From positions 1 through 64,000 of the forward strand of contig JAMKCH010084886.1 of the NCBI GenBank assembly GCA_023653785.1: a stretch of 64,000 nucleotides of DNA. The letters run 5' to 3'. How positions within the stretch are numbered: position 1 is the stretch's first letter; each line of letters begins with the position of its first letter. Below the pieces are notes generated by a model, which was given only the letters and a program-made list of their open reading frames with translations, was not told where the DNA came from and did not search any database. Below, one piece after another: positions 12,193 through 23,465 of the stretch. A program made the position numbers and the translations under genes. This stretch comes from Ophioderma brevispina. Its lineage: Eukaryota > Echinodermata > Ophiuroidea > Amphilepidida > Ophiodermatidae.

Positions 12193-12477
12193 CACTGACC
12201 TCTACACATGGATAGCGGGTCTGAGTCGCCGAGTGTTACAACAGGAAGTTGCTTTTCTACCTTGGTTTAATGGCGGAAAACAATGCATACACCTTGTCAA
12301 AGTTAAAGGAATGTTGTATAACAATAGAACATCTGTGTGGAATATGTGCACCAGCAGGTGTATGCATTGTTTCCCGCCATATTACCAAGGTAGAAAAGCA
12401 ACTTCAAGTTGTGACACTCGGTGACAATTCAACTGTGCGGCAGTCCGTTATATACTATCCATATGTAGAGGTCAGTG
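12193..12477. mobile_element. hAT-like MITE with perfect 8-bp target duplication
   Basis: The 285-bp element starts CACTGACCTCTACACATGGA and ends with the inverted TCCATATGTAGAGGTCAGTG. GGTGCACC is present on both sides (12185-12192 and 12478-12485), while the undisturbed repeat copies have it once. The arms pair over about 100 bp. The 8-bp duplication and CA...TG ends fit the hAT superfamily. Confidence 0.9.
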
Positions 12478-12620
12478 GGTGCACCTATAACACAAGTTTG
12501 GTTCCAGTTGAACTTCAACTTTTCAATTGAGGTCAATTTAAAAAAAACGACAATTTAGTGACACACACACAATACATCCACACATATACATGCACAACGG
12601 ATTGTCAAAGGCCAAAAAAG

Positions 12621-12957
12621 TTGTATTGGAGTAACGGGCCAGTGCAAAATAGGATAGGGCGGGCGGATTTTTTTTAAATAATGCATTACTACATCAAATC
12701 ATCACACATAGTCTATGTAATGTTATTAATATTGATACTTTTGACTCTTATTATTGAAAATCTTAGGAGAAGGAGTTGCCAAAGTTACACCAGAACACAA
12801 AAAACACAACAAATATTGAGAAAATCGGTTAAAAATCAGGGTAAAAACAACTTGAAAAATAAGATTTTTGAAAGTCAATAAAAAAATTAGGGTAGGTATA
12901 CTTTTTTACAGGGCTTGATTTTCAAAATTAGGGTAGGGCGGGTTACTCCAATACAAC
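12621..12957. mobile_element. MITE with TTGTATTGGAGTAAC terminal inverted repeat
   Basis: About 337 bp, starting TTGTATTGGAGTAACGGG and ending GGGTTACTCCAATACAA. Subterminal GGGCGGGCGG and GGGTAGGGCGGG blocks resemble those of the element at 14,655-14,986. It sits inside DR1 repeat copy A. I could not settle its target duplication. Confidence 0.75.
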
Positions 12958-13348
12958 AATCTTTTTTTTTTTTTTTGCCTAAGTGGTCTGCCAGCTATAG
13001 CTGGCGGCCCACAAAAATGAATAGAAATAGAGGATAACGAATGTACTGAAATACGTGATATGAATGAAAATAATGCTAAAATACTTTAAAAATGGATGCA
13101 AATTGGATAAGTTTATGTTCATCCGATGATGCAACTTATTTCGTATGCATAGTTCATGAAAAAAAAAATCAAGAGTTATATGATGAATGTATTCCGATTA
13201 ACTGTATTAAGAAACGTAAAAAGAACAATCCATGTCAATACAGAGACCTAGTGAAGAAAATGGTCTTAAATATAAAACATCGTAACATATAATTATTAAA
13301 CATCTCTTAAATTGGCGAAGCTCAACTATTTTAATGTTCAGTTAGAAA

Positions 13349-13549
13349 ATGAAAAAAGGCAATAAAATAAATGGAAAATTTCAAATAGTTTTCTTAGATG
13401 CTCCAGAAAACTACCCTTCCATAAGTTCACAGTTGTACGACTATTTCGAACCCCAAACAAATAGCAAACGGGTTCAAGCGCAATATTTTGCTAATGCAGG
13501 TCCTGGGTCAAAACCATTAAATCGGCGCAAGTTGGAAATAGCAAATTGA
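13349..13549 (+). CDS. Unrecognised 66-codon ORF next to LINE fragment
   Basis: The frame has a coding-like composition (FQIVFLDAPENYPSISSQLY; YFANAGPGSKPLNRRK) and does not belong to the RT domain expected downstream of the LINE linker just upstream. I recognise no family. It may be a host exon, a fragment of another transposon or chance. AT-rich non-coding DNA surrounds it. Confidence 0.2.
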   Translation: MKKGNKINGKFQIVFLDAPENYPSISSQLYDYFEPQTNSKRVQAQYFANAGPGSKPLNRRKLEIAN

Positions 13550-13559
13550 AAAAAATGAA

Positions 13560-14650
13560 ATTCAACAAAACAACTTTATATTATTCATAAATGAAAGACA
13601 ATACCTCAAAGTTTCATTTTGAAAAATATCAACATGTAATCTTGCGAACTTTTATTTTCACAACACCTTCAACTTTAGTCTTGCATTTTCATTATGTAAC
13701 TTACGTATCATGTGATATAACAATAAAATGAAGATTTCAATCACAAAGGTAGACTGTAATACCTCGGGTGTGTTTTTATTAATTACGGACTTTATGTAAG
13801 TTTTTGGATTTCTAGGTAGTAAATACTATTCCATGTGATCTGAAAATTATTTTGGATACTTTAACTTCTGAGTTGAATCATTTAGATCAAATTAATACAC
13901 AATGACTTTTTTTTCGTTTCTTGTATTTTTATGATATTTTACCCTTCAATGTTTCTGTCTAATACAATGATCATTCAAATGAATTTGTAAGATTCTCCTT
14001 CAAAGGTATCATCTACGAAATGAGTAATTTTCTGGCGGTCTTTGAATTACTCGAAAATAAAAATAATTCAAATGTAATGAATGATATTCCTAATTATTAA
14101 AATACTCACCAAAATCATCAATTGTGTCGTAATTATATCTGTCATGATATGCCAGATTATTTTGCATTTCAATATGGGATTTGTGTTGTAAGATTGTTTG
14201 GATAAAGGGTAACGTAAGTTTCATTAATTTTATCAAACTAAGGCTTATGGGTCCAGGAAATCACATAATGTTACTTACAAAAAAACGCTATACAGAAATA
14301 CATACAATGAATCCGAATTTCTTGAATCAATTGGGCAGGTATTTGCTTTGACATAATTGCATATTTTCCCCAAAATGTCAACTTTTCTTGATTATACATG
14401 TATATTTACTTTGCAGGATCGTAACAAAGAAGAGTACAATATTTTCCAATGGAAAAGAATAGAGACTAATAAAAGAGTATCTGTTTGCTGAATCATCTCC
14501 ATTTATCAAAACACATAAAGTGCGAACGTTTTTTTATCAATAACAGCTACTAACAAAGTTACAAACAATCATAACAATTGAATTAACAGTAACGCATGTT
14601 TCGTGTAAGATCAACACCACTTATTTCAATACCCTTGCAAGGTAAAGCGT
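13560..14650. other. AT-rich stretch, nothing recognised
   Basis: No exon, repeat family or RNA gene is evident on either strand. Confidence 0.45.
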
Positions 14651-14654
14651 AAAG

Positions 14655-14986
14655 TTTGTTTGCCGTAACGTAAGAAAAAAAGCAGGGTCGGTCGGTCGGT
14701 CTTTATTTTGTTTTTGGAGAGTTAGACAAAATACATGTTAAATGCTAAAAATTGAGCGCTTTTTTTCAAAATCTAAAAACATTCAAACTTAAATACTTTT
14801 ATGATTTATATTCCTGTTTTCCCATGCTGTCCATGTTTCTCAAGAAAAAATACAACGAAATTGGTGAAAATTGGTTGATGAAAAAAAAGAAGGGGTGGGT
14901 CGGTCGGATTTTTAATTTTTTTAAAAGAAATTAACACAAAAAATCAAAAGTCATCAGGTTTTTAAGTGTTGGTTTACGGCAAACAT
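14655..14986. mobile_element. MITE with GTTTGCCGTAA terminal inverted repeat
   Basis: About 330 bp, bounded by GTTTGCCGTAA and TTACGGCAAAC. Each end carries a GGGTCGGTCGG-type block on the same strand (14,685 and 14,896), echoing the element at 12,621-12,957 and suggesting a related family. Confidence 0.7.
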
Positions 14987-15190
14987 TTTTAACCCTAACA
15001 TATCTGTCAAATCGATGTTTGCACAAACCTTAATAACAACCACTCTTCAACACTTACGACGCAACCAAGTTTTAGCATCAGGAATTTAAGGTATTCTGAA
15101 GTTCCTCTTTGAAGAACTACTTAAACCTTACACAAGTACTGCATAGGCTGGTGTTTGGTGGGTAAACATTTACTGCACCCACTTGGCCTG

Positions 15191-15279
15191 CTCCCAGTTG
15201 AAATTTTCGCAGCCTTGACGGAATAAATTGCATGTGATACTGTATTCATTCCGTCACGGCTGCTAAATTCAACTGGGAG
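15191..15279. repeat. Strong stem-loop
   Basis: CTCCCAGTTGAAATTTTCGC plus AGCC-TGACGGAATA pairs with TATTCATTCCGTCACGGCTG and AAATTCAACTGGGAG. The stem is about 37 bp with a 15-base loop. Confidence 0.75.
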
Positions 15280-15289
15280 AGACACAAAG

Positions 15290-18260
15290 TGGGGTCACGA
15301 ATGTGAATGTTTCAACAATCAATTCAAAAACCATAAACTTTGCAATCACATTTTGAAAGGTTACAACTGGAACATTACACGTTATGATAGTTAATCTTGA
15401 TTCACAAGATTAATTGAGATTATGCACTTCTAGTTACATATTGCTCATAGTTGTCTTTATCAGGCCAGCCAGGTCTTTGTATGCTATAAAGAGCCTCTTT
15501 GAGCGACGTTCGAGGACTCTATCTTGCAATGATCTCCTTGTTAATGGACCCACCAAATCTTTGCTTTTCGGCCATTTAACGAATTTTCATAGACGGTTGT
15601 TCGTATATTCATTATAATATTGCACACCTTACGTGAACTTTTTAATTGTATGTGCAAGTGAATTCCGAACCAGTAAGTAATAGGAATAAAAACAACACAC
15701 TCCCATACGTTAAATTATACGTTCATATATTCAAAAATAATAAAATTGTATATTAAAAGCAGCTTTCATAGTAACAAGAGTGATCACATGAATTCACTAG
15801 TTTATTTACGAAACCTACGTTACCAAGTGTTTTAAAAAGCATGCTATAGGTACATTTGACTATATATGAAATTGACACTTGTCGGAAAACAATTGTTATA
15901 ATTATCCATTGAATTCATTATTGCAGATTGTTTATAAAAACTAGTATAGAGAAAAGAAAAAACACATCGCCAATCAGTGTTGAAAAACGAAACTTACGTG
16001 ACATTATTATGAAAAACTAACGCTACAAATTATATCTCACACTATGTTATATTGCACGGTTAAAAAGTTATCAAGTGACATGTTTAACGTTTTGAACCCG
16101 AGCTACAGTATCCAAAGAGTTCATTACATTCCTGAGAAACAAAATTTCACTTGATTTAGCAGTTTTAAAACAGATATTTTAAAGGCCAAAATCGTGGAGA
16201 TATGTAAGCTGATTCGAACACGTTTTCCAGTTAAAATCCGGCCAATTATCGAGCTTCTTACATTGTCAAGGGCTCCAACGACATGATGGTGCTCATAGTT
16301 AGATTTCAGGACCAGCAGAGGGTTAGTCGGGTGCTAAAGGTTTGATTTAGAAACAACGGTTTGAACTAAGTGGTAACGTTAGTTTCTATTTGTATGGTTC
16401 TTTAAGTCCACGGAATCCAATTAATATGTTAGAAATTTCAAAATGAAAGACTTCTAATGACAGGTTACTTGTGGGTAATAGATGCTTAGAAATGATAAAT
16501 GTTTAAAAAAGCTACTCCTCCTTTGGTTGTTTGAAGTTAGTAACGTATGTTGCTTTCTAATTTTCTTGTTTTGGGGCTTGTAAATGTAAATCTTGACGCC
16601 CTTGGCCGATTTAATGACATACCTGATGCAGTAATACTCGCCGTCGTATGGCACTAACAATAAATGATATTTAAGTAAATTAAAGCTAATTTTCTCGTCT
16701 GTTAAAACAACGAGGAATAATAATGATACTGTGTACGTGGTAAGCGTAGGTTTCACCTAGGTGGTGTTGTGAAATACTAAATCATTTATGAGGCCAAAAG
16801 TTAAATCAAATATATTCAATTTTTCCTATTTCTAATACATAGGACTATCAATTTTCATTGATAATTTATGCTTCAAAGAAATTTTGAGTATTGAACAGGA
16901 AACAATGACATAAACTATTTTTATTTGCGACATGGGTTTTGACTAGACTCTGTATAATACAACTTCTTTGTTTTGAAATGTACAATTACTTTAAGATCAA
17001 AAAAATGTTATATATTTTCTTTACGTTTTAGGTAAAATATTCCACTTATGAAAAGAAATTTACATTTAAAGTTGAATTTTGGTGAAACGTGGAAATTAAT
17101 TCATGCGACACGGGTTTTTCCAAACTGCGCGATTTTATGTTTTGACCTCCTTCACTGTGTCGAGTATTAAACATTCTGGTAATGATTTCTATTAGTTTGT
17201 GTCTCTTAAGGTGAAGTTGACGTCACTGCGACCGTTTATGTTGCGAACCCATGAATCGCTCGCGCTATGCTTGGAATAAGAGCATGATACGCACGCGAAT
17301 AAAGGCGGCACGACCGAGACGCCTGTGGGAATGCAAAGCGCATTAATGACGTACCTTCAACTTTAGATGAGACAAAGTATAGTATACCTGCTTTCTGCAG
17401 ACCTAAGGACGAAAAGAGGAAAATTGGACGAAATTGCCACGTACACTTAATTATTGGTATATCTCAGTATACCTGGAATTGTCCCCGATGATTTGAAAGG
17501 TGCTCGACTCCCATCAATAAAAAAACGATAAATCAATTTCAATTCAATTCAAATTTATCAGCCATAACATACGGGTGTCCGAGAATGCAAAAAATAGTAG
17601 AACCCATCGATACCCAAAAGTTTTATTTTTTTCCATTAAAAAATTTCAAAACATTAGGGAGTGGTTAATATCAACTTAATGTCTTACGTAACCTTCATAG
17701 ATTTTGAATCGTGAAAATCGGACTAAACAAAGTGAAAAATAATACAGGACCAAATGCTAGTTTCCGATTGTAGGGGGCACAGAAGTTCAACGTCCATTGC
17801 ATTCAATGGGGCTTGGATCTTGTTACCCCCCTAACTTTTAAGCAAGCCTTTGAGACACTCAAAATATTCTTAAGTTAATCCGATGAGCTCCACCAATTAA
17901 TTTGCCCATTTTATCTTTAAATCGGAGCCAGCAATTTTAAAATTTGGAACCCTATGTATGTACAACTGAAATGGACACTTTTTATTGATTTTTGCTGTTT
18001 TAGGCCTATAACTCTGAAAACTTTCGCTGGGTACATATTACAAACTATACCTTTCTGATCCTTATGGGGAGACACATAACAGGTGTGCTTTCACATGATT
18101 GGATCAATTTACAAATTTGGCCCCTGTACAAACTTGTTTTGGCCCCCCTCTTCCGTAAGCACCACTTGCGGCACTTAAGAATCGCCGTTTTAGGATTCGT
18201 GTCAGTCTGTCATCATATTAATCACTCAACACCTTTGTACTTGAGATGTGTTACAAATTT
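15290..18260. other. Long AT-rich stretch without recognised gene
   Basis: The longest frame (16,454-16,756 minus, 100 codons, containing DGEYYCIRYVIKSAKG) lacks recognisable motifs. No splice-supported exon or repeat family is identified. The stretch from about 17,570 to 18,260 has the look of an old degenerate repeat but I cannot assign it. Confidence 0.4.
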
Positions 18261-18532
18261 GTGCTAGCTCCCGGGTTAAATTGAGTGGAGGAAGCTTTGG
18301 TAGGACAGAGTGATGTGCATTCCATGTAGTTTGTCGTCGATTGGGATGCCAAGAAATTTGGTTGTGGTTGTACCTGGAATCCCCCTGTCGGGTTATCTAT
18401 TGTTAATGATTGGTTGTGATTAGGTTGTGTGTAGAGAAAAGCATGTAGTATGTTTTAAAAATTGAGAGAAAGTTGTTAGCCCGAAACAAGAGTCAGTGAT
18501 TTGTGCGAGTTCATGATTCGTCGTGTTAAACC

Positions 18533-19015
18533 AGATTTCGCGGTTCTCGGCTTTCGCGCTCGCTATATCAAAAGAATATAAGCTGTGGGGCCGGCCCCCA
18601 TGACCTTTGACCCTGGCACATGACCTTTGATATCATCAATATGAGGGATCGCATGGTTGCACTATGAAAAGTTGGTTCCATTGAACCTCAAGTTTTCAAT
18701 TTAGAATCAATGTGTTTACATTTTAAGCCCATTTTTCAACTTGACACACATGACCTTTGACCTTTCAACATGACCTTGACCTCATCAACATTATTGAGGG
18801 ATCCCATTGTGCACCTAGACAGAGAGAAATCTAGATTGGTTCCAATTGAAGTTAAACTTTTCAATTGAGTCAATTTAAAAATAAAAAAATAACCAATTGT
18901 GACCACACATACACACCCATCCACACACACATCCACACACACATCACACATAACACACGCAAAACGGATGGCTAAGTGGTCCTGCAAGCTATAGCTGGGC
19001 GGCCCACAAAAAGTG
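18533..19015 (+). repeat. DR1-bearing dispersed repeat, copy B
   Basis: A compact copy without further insertions: ATTTCGCGGTTCTCGGCTTT start, AGAATATAAGCTGTGGG, several TGACCTTTGACC(T) boxes, ATGAGGGATC modules, a CACACA-rich tract and a GCTATAGCTGGGCGGCCCAC end. It separates the FADE box of the surrounding minus-strand LINE from its downstream RT part. Confidence 0.8.
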
Positions 19016-20482
19016 CATTAATGTTAGGGTTTTGAAAGGAAAATGTTTGGTTTCATCTGCAAATAAGATTAGTTATAGTGTAGTTTTAGTGTGTTAGAGA
19101 TGTTGGTGATGTCCCCCCCATCCCCGTAAGTAAATGATTTGAAAGTGGGTCAGGATTGAGCCTTGCGGGACGCCAACTGTGATGGGTTTGATTGATGATG
19201 CGGTGGAGTGTACTTAGACTGATTGTGAGCGGATGTTAGGTAACTCCTGAACCCCTCAAGGCTTACTCCACGGACACCGTATAATGATAAAGCTTGTTGT
19301 GAAGAAAGAATGTTGTGGTCGGTCAATGGTGTCGAAAGCATTGGAGAGATCCAGGCATACAACATGGTGTGGAGTTATTTTTAGTGCAAGATTGAGGTTG
19401 GTTGTTTAGTTCAAGGAGTGCCATGTAAGTCGAGCGTTTGGGCCTAAAACGCATTGTTCATCGACGAGAATGTTGTGCTGTTGAAGATTGTAGACAGACG
19501 TGTGTACATACGTTTTAAAGTAATTTTGAAAATGAAAAAGATGGAAGAGAAACAGAAATGGGACTGTAATTTGCAATGTTATGTGTATCTGGTTTTTTGT
19601 AATTGGAATGACTTTGCTGATTTGAGTGATCTGGGAAGGTTCCGTTGAGAGCGATTGGTTAATATGTGCATCAAGGCGAAATGATGTTATCATATGATTT
19701 GTTTAGCAATCCCAGATCTATCCTGTCGTACCCCCGCACTTTTACCAGGTTTTAACAAGTAGCGCGAGTTTGTGCATTTTCATCAACAGTATAACTGGAT
19801 TGCAGTAACATTGAGGTGAATGTGTTTTTTTTTCTTTTTTTTTTTTTTTTTGGACGGTGTTGTTTGAAAAACAAAATGGGTTATATTGAAGGTTGGATTT
19901 TGGTTAGCTACCGTTTTTGCCTCAGGTTAGTGAAGTGGTCGTTGATGCGTTGGCTATGTCAGCGGGGTCCGTTATCTGCTTATTATCTGATTGCAAAGGT
20001 CAGGGACATTTTGTTTAGTGGATACCTTCTACCTAGAATGTTGTTGAGGAATGTCCATGTTTTGGTGAGATCATTTATGAGCTTCTAAGTTGTTTCTGTG
20101 TTGTTTTTTTCTTGGCAATACAATATTCAGTTAATTTGGTTTTGTATTGTTTGTATTGTTGTTTGGTTGCTGGTGTGTATTTTCTTCAGTTATGTTTTGG
20201 AGAGGCCGTGCTTGTGTTTGATTGACTTGGAATTGCTGTTGTCAATCCAGGGATGTCTTCTGGTAACGATTTTTTAGGGTCTTATCTTTTGTAAGAGGGG
20301 AAGATTCGTTAAATGTTTCGGATAAGTGGTAATGAAGTTGCTGTACGCTTTTTAGGGTCATTTTTTCTGTGCGATATGTTTCCCATGATTCAGTGTTTAG
20401 TCTACGGTTAAATGTGCGAATGTTGTTGATCGCTGTATTCCACGTTTATGATTGTTTGTTTTTGTGGCGTGCTTATGCTTAA

Positions 20483-20834
20483 AGACCCTAATCAGTGATT
20501 GAAAAATAGTTGGAAATTTGCAGGAATAGATGCACAGTGAAGGATAAGTCTGTGGAACCCTCATAACTTCCTTTTCCAGCTGTAGAATTGACAGAAAAGG
20601 AGAAAACGCATTGTTCCAATATACGATTCCCCATTCAATTATTGTTTTAGTAAGTGTCCGTTCGGACAGTATCTACTAAAATCATCCCGATTTTTGTTTC
20701 TTATGAGGTTGCTGCTGGTCTTAATCATTTGCAGGGTAGTTAGGATCTCTGTACTTCTCTACATACATGCAAAAATCTGATTTTTGATGAATTTTTTTCC
20801 GATTTGCTGATTTAACAATTCACTCATAGCGCCT
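20483..20834. mobile_element. TTAA-flanked MITE, second family
   Basis: A 352-bp insertion with TTAA on both sides (20479-20482, 20835-20838). It begins AGACCCTAATCAGTGATTG and ends with CACTCATAGCGCCT. Interior phrases (GATAAGTCTGTGGAACCC, TGACAGAAAAGGAGAAAA) recur in the element at 43,854-44,133. No coding capacity. Confidence 0.75.
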
Positions 20835-21779
20835 TTAAAGGTATGTAATGAGGAATTTGGGACGTGTCTGTAGTGTCAGTGGACAAATCTATCCCTGGTG
20901 TGATTCTGGTCAGTGGAGTTGAGTGATAAAATGTTATTCAATGAGCGTGGCTGTGTTTATGCGTAATTCTTGTAGGTCTGTTAATTTTAGGGATAGAAGA
21001 GTTGCAAGTGATTGTTAATAAGTCATTATGTGTGGGATGAGTGGAATAATTGAGAAGATTGACATTAAAGTCACCGACAATATAGACACCAACGGTTGGT
21101 TTTATTTAGCTCAGTGAATAAGCTCTCGAAGCTATTGTTAATTTTGGATAATGTAGTAGTTCTGCATCTGTAAAACTCTCCGACAGTTATGTGTTTTGGT
21201 CTATTGTTGGTGTTAATGGGAGGTTCAATGAAAGTGAGTCAATTCTGGTTCTTGAATGTTTCGCTTATTTTGTAGAGATGTGATTTTTTATGTAAAGACA
21301 ACTCCCTTCCTCTGCCCGTGAGTGCTCCTGGAATGTGCGTGTTAGCCATTAAGATGAGATGGTGACTTGGTGTCGTAAGCATGTTTCTTTCTGAAAATGC
21401 TAACAGAGAAAGAGTGGTTTAGGTGATCAAGTAGTTTATTGATTTCTTCATATGATTTTGGTGATTACTAACGGTGTTGAAATGGAAATAGGAAAATGGT
21501 CGTCTGCTTGGTTTTTATTAGTGTGTTAAAGCAGTCGTCAGTTGTGATAGCGGAGTCAGAACAGGGTTGTTGTGGGGTGTGGTGAAGGATGGGTGGGTCA
21601 CATGTTTGAGATGATCTGTGGTCTGTGAGTACGGATTGATGCAAAGGGAATAAGTTTGATGATTTTCATTAGTGTTGGTGAAAAATTCAATAATGATGCG
21701 CGAAAGTCTTCATCATGAAGCTGGTGGTTAAATGGCAGTTCGTATATGCAGGGCAGGGCATACTAAAAGGATAATCCTG

Positions 21780-22060
21780 CGCTCTGTAGTAATTATAGAC
21801 CCGTTTCTTCTGTACTAACATGCTTTCAAAGATAATAGCATGAATTGCATCATGAAGGTGGTTATATTTTTCAAACAATATTCTTTATAAAGACATGGAT
21901 TCCCAACTAACATTTCCACATATGGCTGTATTAGACTCAGATATAAGCAAAGCAAAATATTTATGTACACTGCTGGAATTTTCATGGATTTATCAAAGGC
22001 ATTCGATACCATTAATCATGATATATATTTAATAATGAGAGAAATTGGAGCTACCTACAT
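21780..22060 (+). pseudogene. LINE reverse transcriptase fragment
   Basis: The plus strand encodes TAGIFMDLSKAFDTINHDI near 21,970-22,025, RT motif 3 of CR1/Jockey-group LINEs. It is preceded by a degenerate NYRPVSLLS-like stretch (about 21,790) and a FPTNISTYG segment (about 21,900). It is oriented opposite to the LINE at 18.3-21.7 kb, and ends where the sequence turns into a Penelope-like terminal region. Confidence 0.65.
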
Positions 22061-22125
22061 CTCTTGTGAATTACTGTCATGAAGATATACAAAAACAAAT
22101 TCAAGAGAAACTGATGACAGCGCGG

Positions 22126-22188
22126 ACGTATATAATTTATTTTATTCATTTTCTCTCTGCAGATCTGATGAAGGCTTTTGCCGAAACG
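22126..22188 (+). ncRNA. Degenerate hammerhead-ribozyme-like motif
   Basis: CTGATGA (22165-22171), a GGC-TTTT-GCC stem II (22173-22182) and GAAA (22183-22186) followed by CG reproduce the conserved hammerhead core in order. ACGTA at 22126-22130 could supply the stem III strand and an NUH cleavage triplet. An extra A before stem II and poor stem I pairing make activity doubtful. Type I hammerheads of this kind are known from termini of Penelope-like retroelements. Confidence 0.3.
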
Positions 22189-22299
22189 TTTTTTGTAGGA
22201 AACAGAAGTTTTTGCAACATCTACGTCTACCTATTTCTCTCATTTATATATATTTATATATGTAAATATAAATAATTTTGTGTTTTTATGCAAAATAAA

Positions 22300-22930
22300 C
22301 TTGAATGAATTGAAAGACATTTTCGGAACCCTCGTTTTTTCCCATCTCTAATAAGCGCTAGATTTCGTGGACAGGAAAATAAAGCAGCTAGTCATTTTCT
22401 TCAGGGATATTAACAAACAGTAAGGTGTTTTTTGGCATTATTTTATTGGAAATTGCTGTAGTAAAGAAGACACCTGCAAGTGCTGAAGCCGAGAATAACA
22501 ATTTTTATAAAGAGGCAATTTTAACAAATACAACACGCACAATAAATACAATAGGGCAAACTTCTTGAAATGGAACATTAAGGTTTATTTATTCATTCAT
22601 AACAATTCTATTTCATAGATATTTTTATGGCACCTCGTTTAAAATATGGTTGTACAGTTATGTTTTGCACTATAAATGAATTATTTAGGTACTACTCTGA
22701 GTTAAATATCAATAAACCCATGTTTCAAGTACCAAATGGAATATTCTGGAGTCATATTTTATTCATATCACTTCATGCATAATTGTGAAGGGCATGATTT
22801 CATTTGGAGGGGATATGTTGAAACTGAAATTTGCGACACTGAAGATATAGTGGAGTAGATACATCCATAAAGTGGAGTAGATCAGTGCAATTTCTCTGTT
22901 ATTGTAGTTAGAAGCCTCAAAATGTGGTAT
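22300..22930. other. AT-rich stretch, nothing recognised
   Basis: No motif-bearing ORF or repeat family seen. Confidence 0.4.
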
Positions 22931-22936
22931 AATTAA

Positions 22937-23465
22937 GCGGCACTGGCACATTTTCACAAAATATGAAATTTCTTCAATTTGCTCTCAAATGATTGTTTAG
23001 GCCATTGGAAGAACAGAGATATATTTTACACATAAAAATAACATACCCCAAAACAGATAGGGACATTGATATAAGGATAAAGACATCCAGGTAATTTGTA
23101 GGCCAACTTTTAAGTTTTTCCATAACTTTAATCAACAAATGTGTATATTACATGAATATTTTTGACTCGTACTCACTGATATTAAAACCACAAAGGTTAT
23201 AGACCGGTCAAACAGTGTGCATAGCGTGAGAAACATGCATACGGAGTGTGTGTTCTTGTGTTAAACGCCATTTTCGTCGTCTGCTGAATTTAACATCGCC
23301 GGCGACGTTAAATTATAAAATCGTTCTGTTTACCCATAAGGAAGCTGATTTGGTCTTAATCATTTCGGGTGAGGGCTTTTGTATATAAAAGCTTTACAAC
23401 CATGCAAAAATATAGATTTTGAAAACCTTGAGGGCACACTATTTTTCAAATGTGCCAGTGTCTCT
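22937..23465 (-). mobile_element. TTAA-flanked MITE (GCACTGGCACA family), copy 1
   Basis: The ~529-bp element lies in reverse orientation relative to the copies at 25,542 and 27,326. The ends are GCGGCACTGGCACATTTTC and AAATGTGCCAGTGTCTC, with TTAA at 22933-22936 and 23466-23469. The interior shares the GTTTTGGGGTATGTTATTTT, GAGTACGAGTCAAAAAT and GCCGGCGACGTTAAATT segments with the other copies. Confidence 0.85.

Larger units (their letters stand above)
11893..13012 (+). repeat. DR1-bearing dispersed repeat, copy A (with two MITE insertions)
   Basis: It starts ATTTCGCGGTTCTCGGCTTT and AATATAAGCTGTGGGCCGCC, then has several TGACCTTTGACCT segments alternating with a GAGGGATCCCATGGTGCACC / AAGTTTGGTTCCAATTGAA module, a CA-rich stretch, and ends GCTATAGCTGGCGGCCCACA. 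The GTGGGCCGCC and GGCGGCCCAC phrases are mutually inverted, as in a non-autonomous DNA transposon. Matching copies lie at 18,533-19,015 and 59,320-59,851. Confidence 0.75.
11774..13300 (+). mobile_element. CR1/Jockey-like LINE fragment (endonuclease end + linker), split by a DR1 repeat
   Basis: 11,774-11,892 encodes ITRPTLIDNIFTN and ISHHLPIFI, the conserved C-terminal segment of LINE endonucleases. After the DR1 repeat, 13,092-13,290 encodes NQELYDECIPINCIKKRKKN, the linker that follows the endonuclease in such elements (family form LYDxCFPIKxxKxxxKNPW). The two pieces are collinear, so the ~1.1 kb between them was inserted into one LINE copy. No RT follows. Confidence 0.75.
18270..21690 (-). 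mobile_element. CR1/Jockey-like LINE, endonuclease + RT, split by two insertions
   Basis: Read on the minus strand. The endonuclease has LILMANTHIPGALTGRGREL (about 21,330), GVYIVGDFNVNLLNYSTHPT (about 21,060-21,090) and INRPTRITHKHSH (about 20,960). The RT has SKVIPI and NYFKTYVHTSVYNLQQHNIL (about 19,490-19,640), LDLSNAFDTIDHNIL (about 19,325-19,360), VPQGSIL (about 19,160), the catalytic LILFADETK (about 19,050-19,070; D to E at the second acidic position), and KTYYMLFSTHNL and TTTKFLGIPIDDK (about 18,320-18,450). A TTAA MITE (20,483-20,834) and a DR1 repeat (18,533-19,015) interrupt it. Multiple stops and frameshifts make it inactive. Confidence 0.85.

Noticed and set aside
16454..16756. 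100-codon minus-strand ORF
   Set aside because: No family motif, no splice or regulatory support, AT-rich setting; may be chance.
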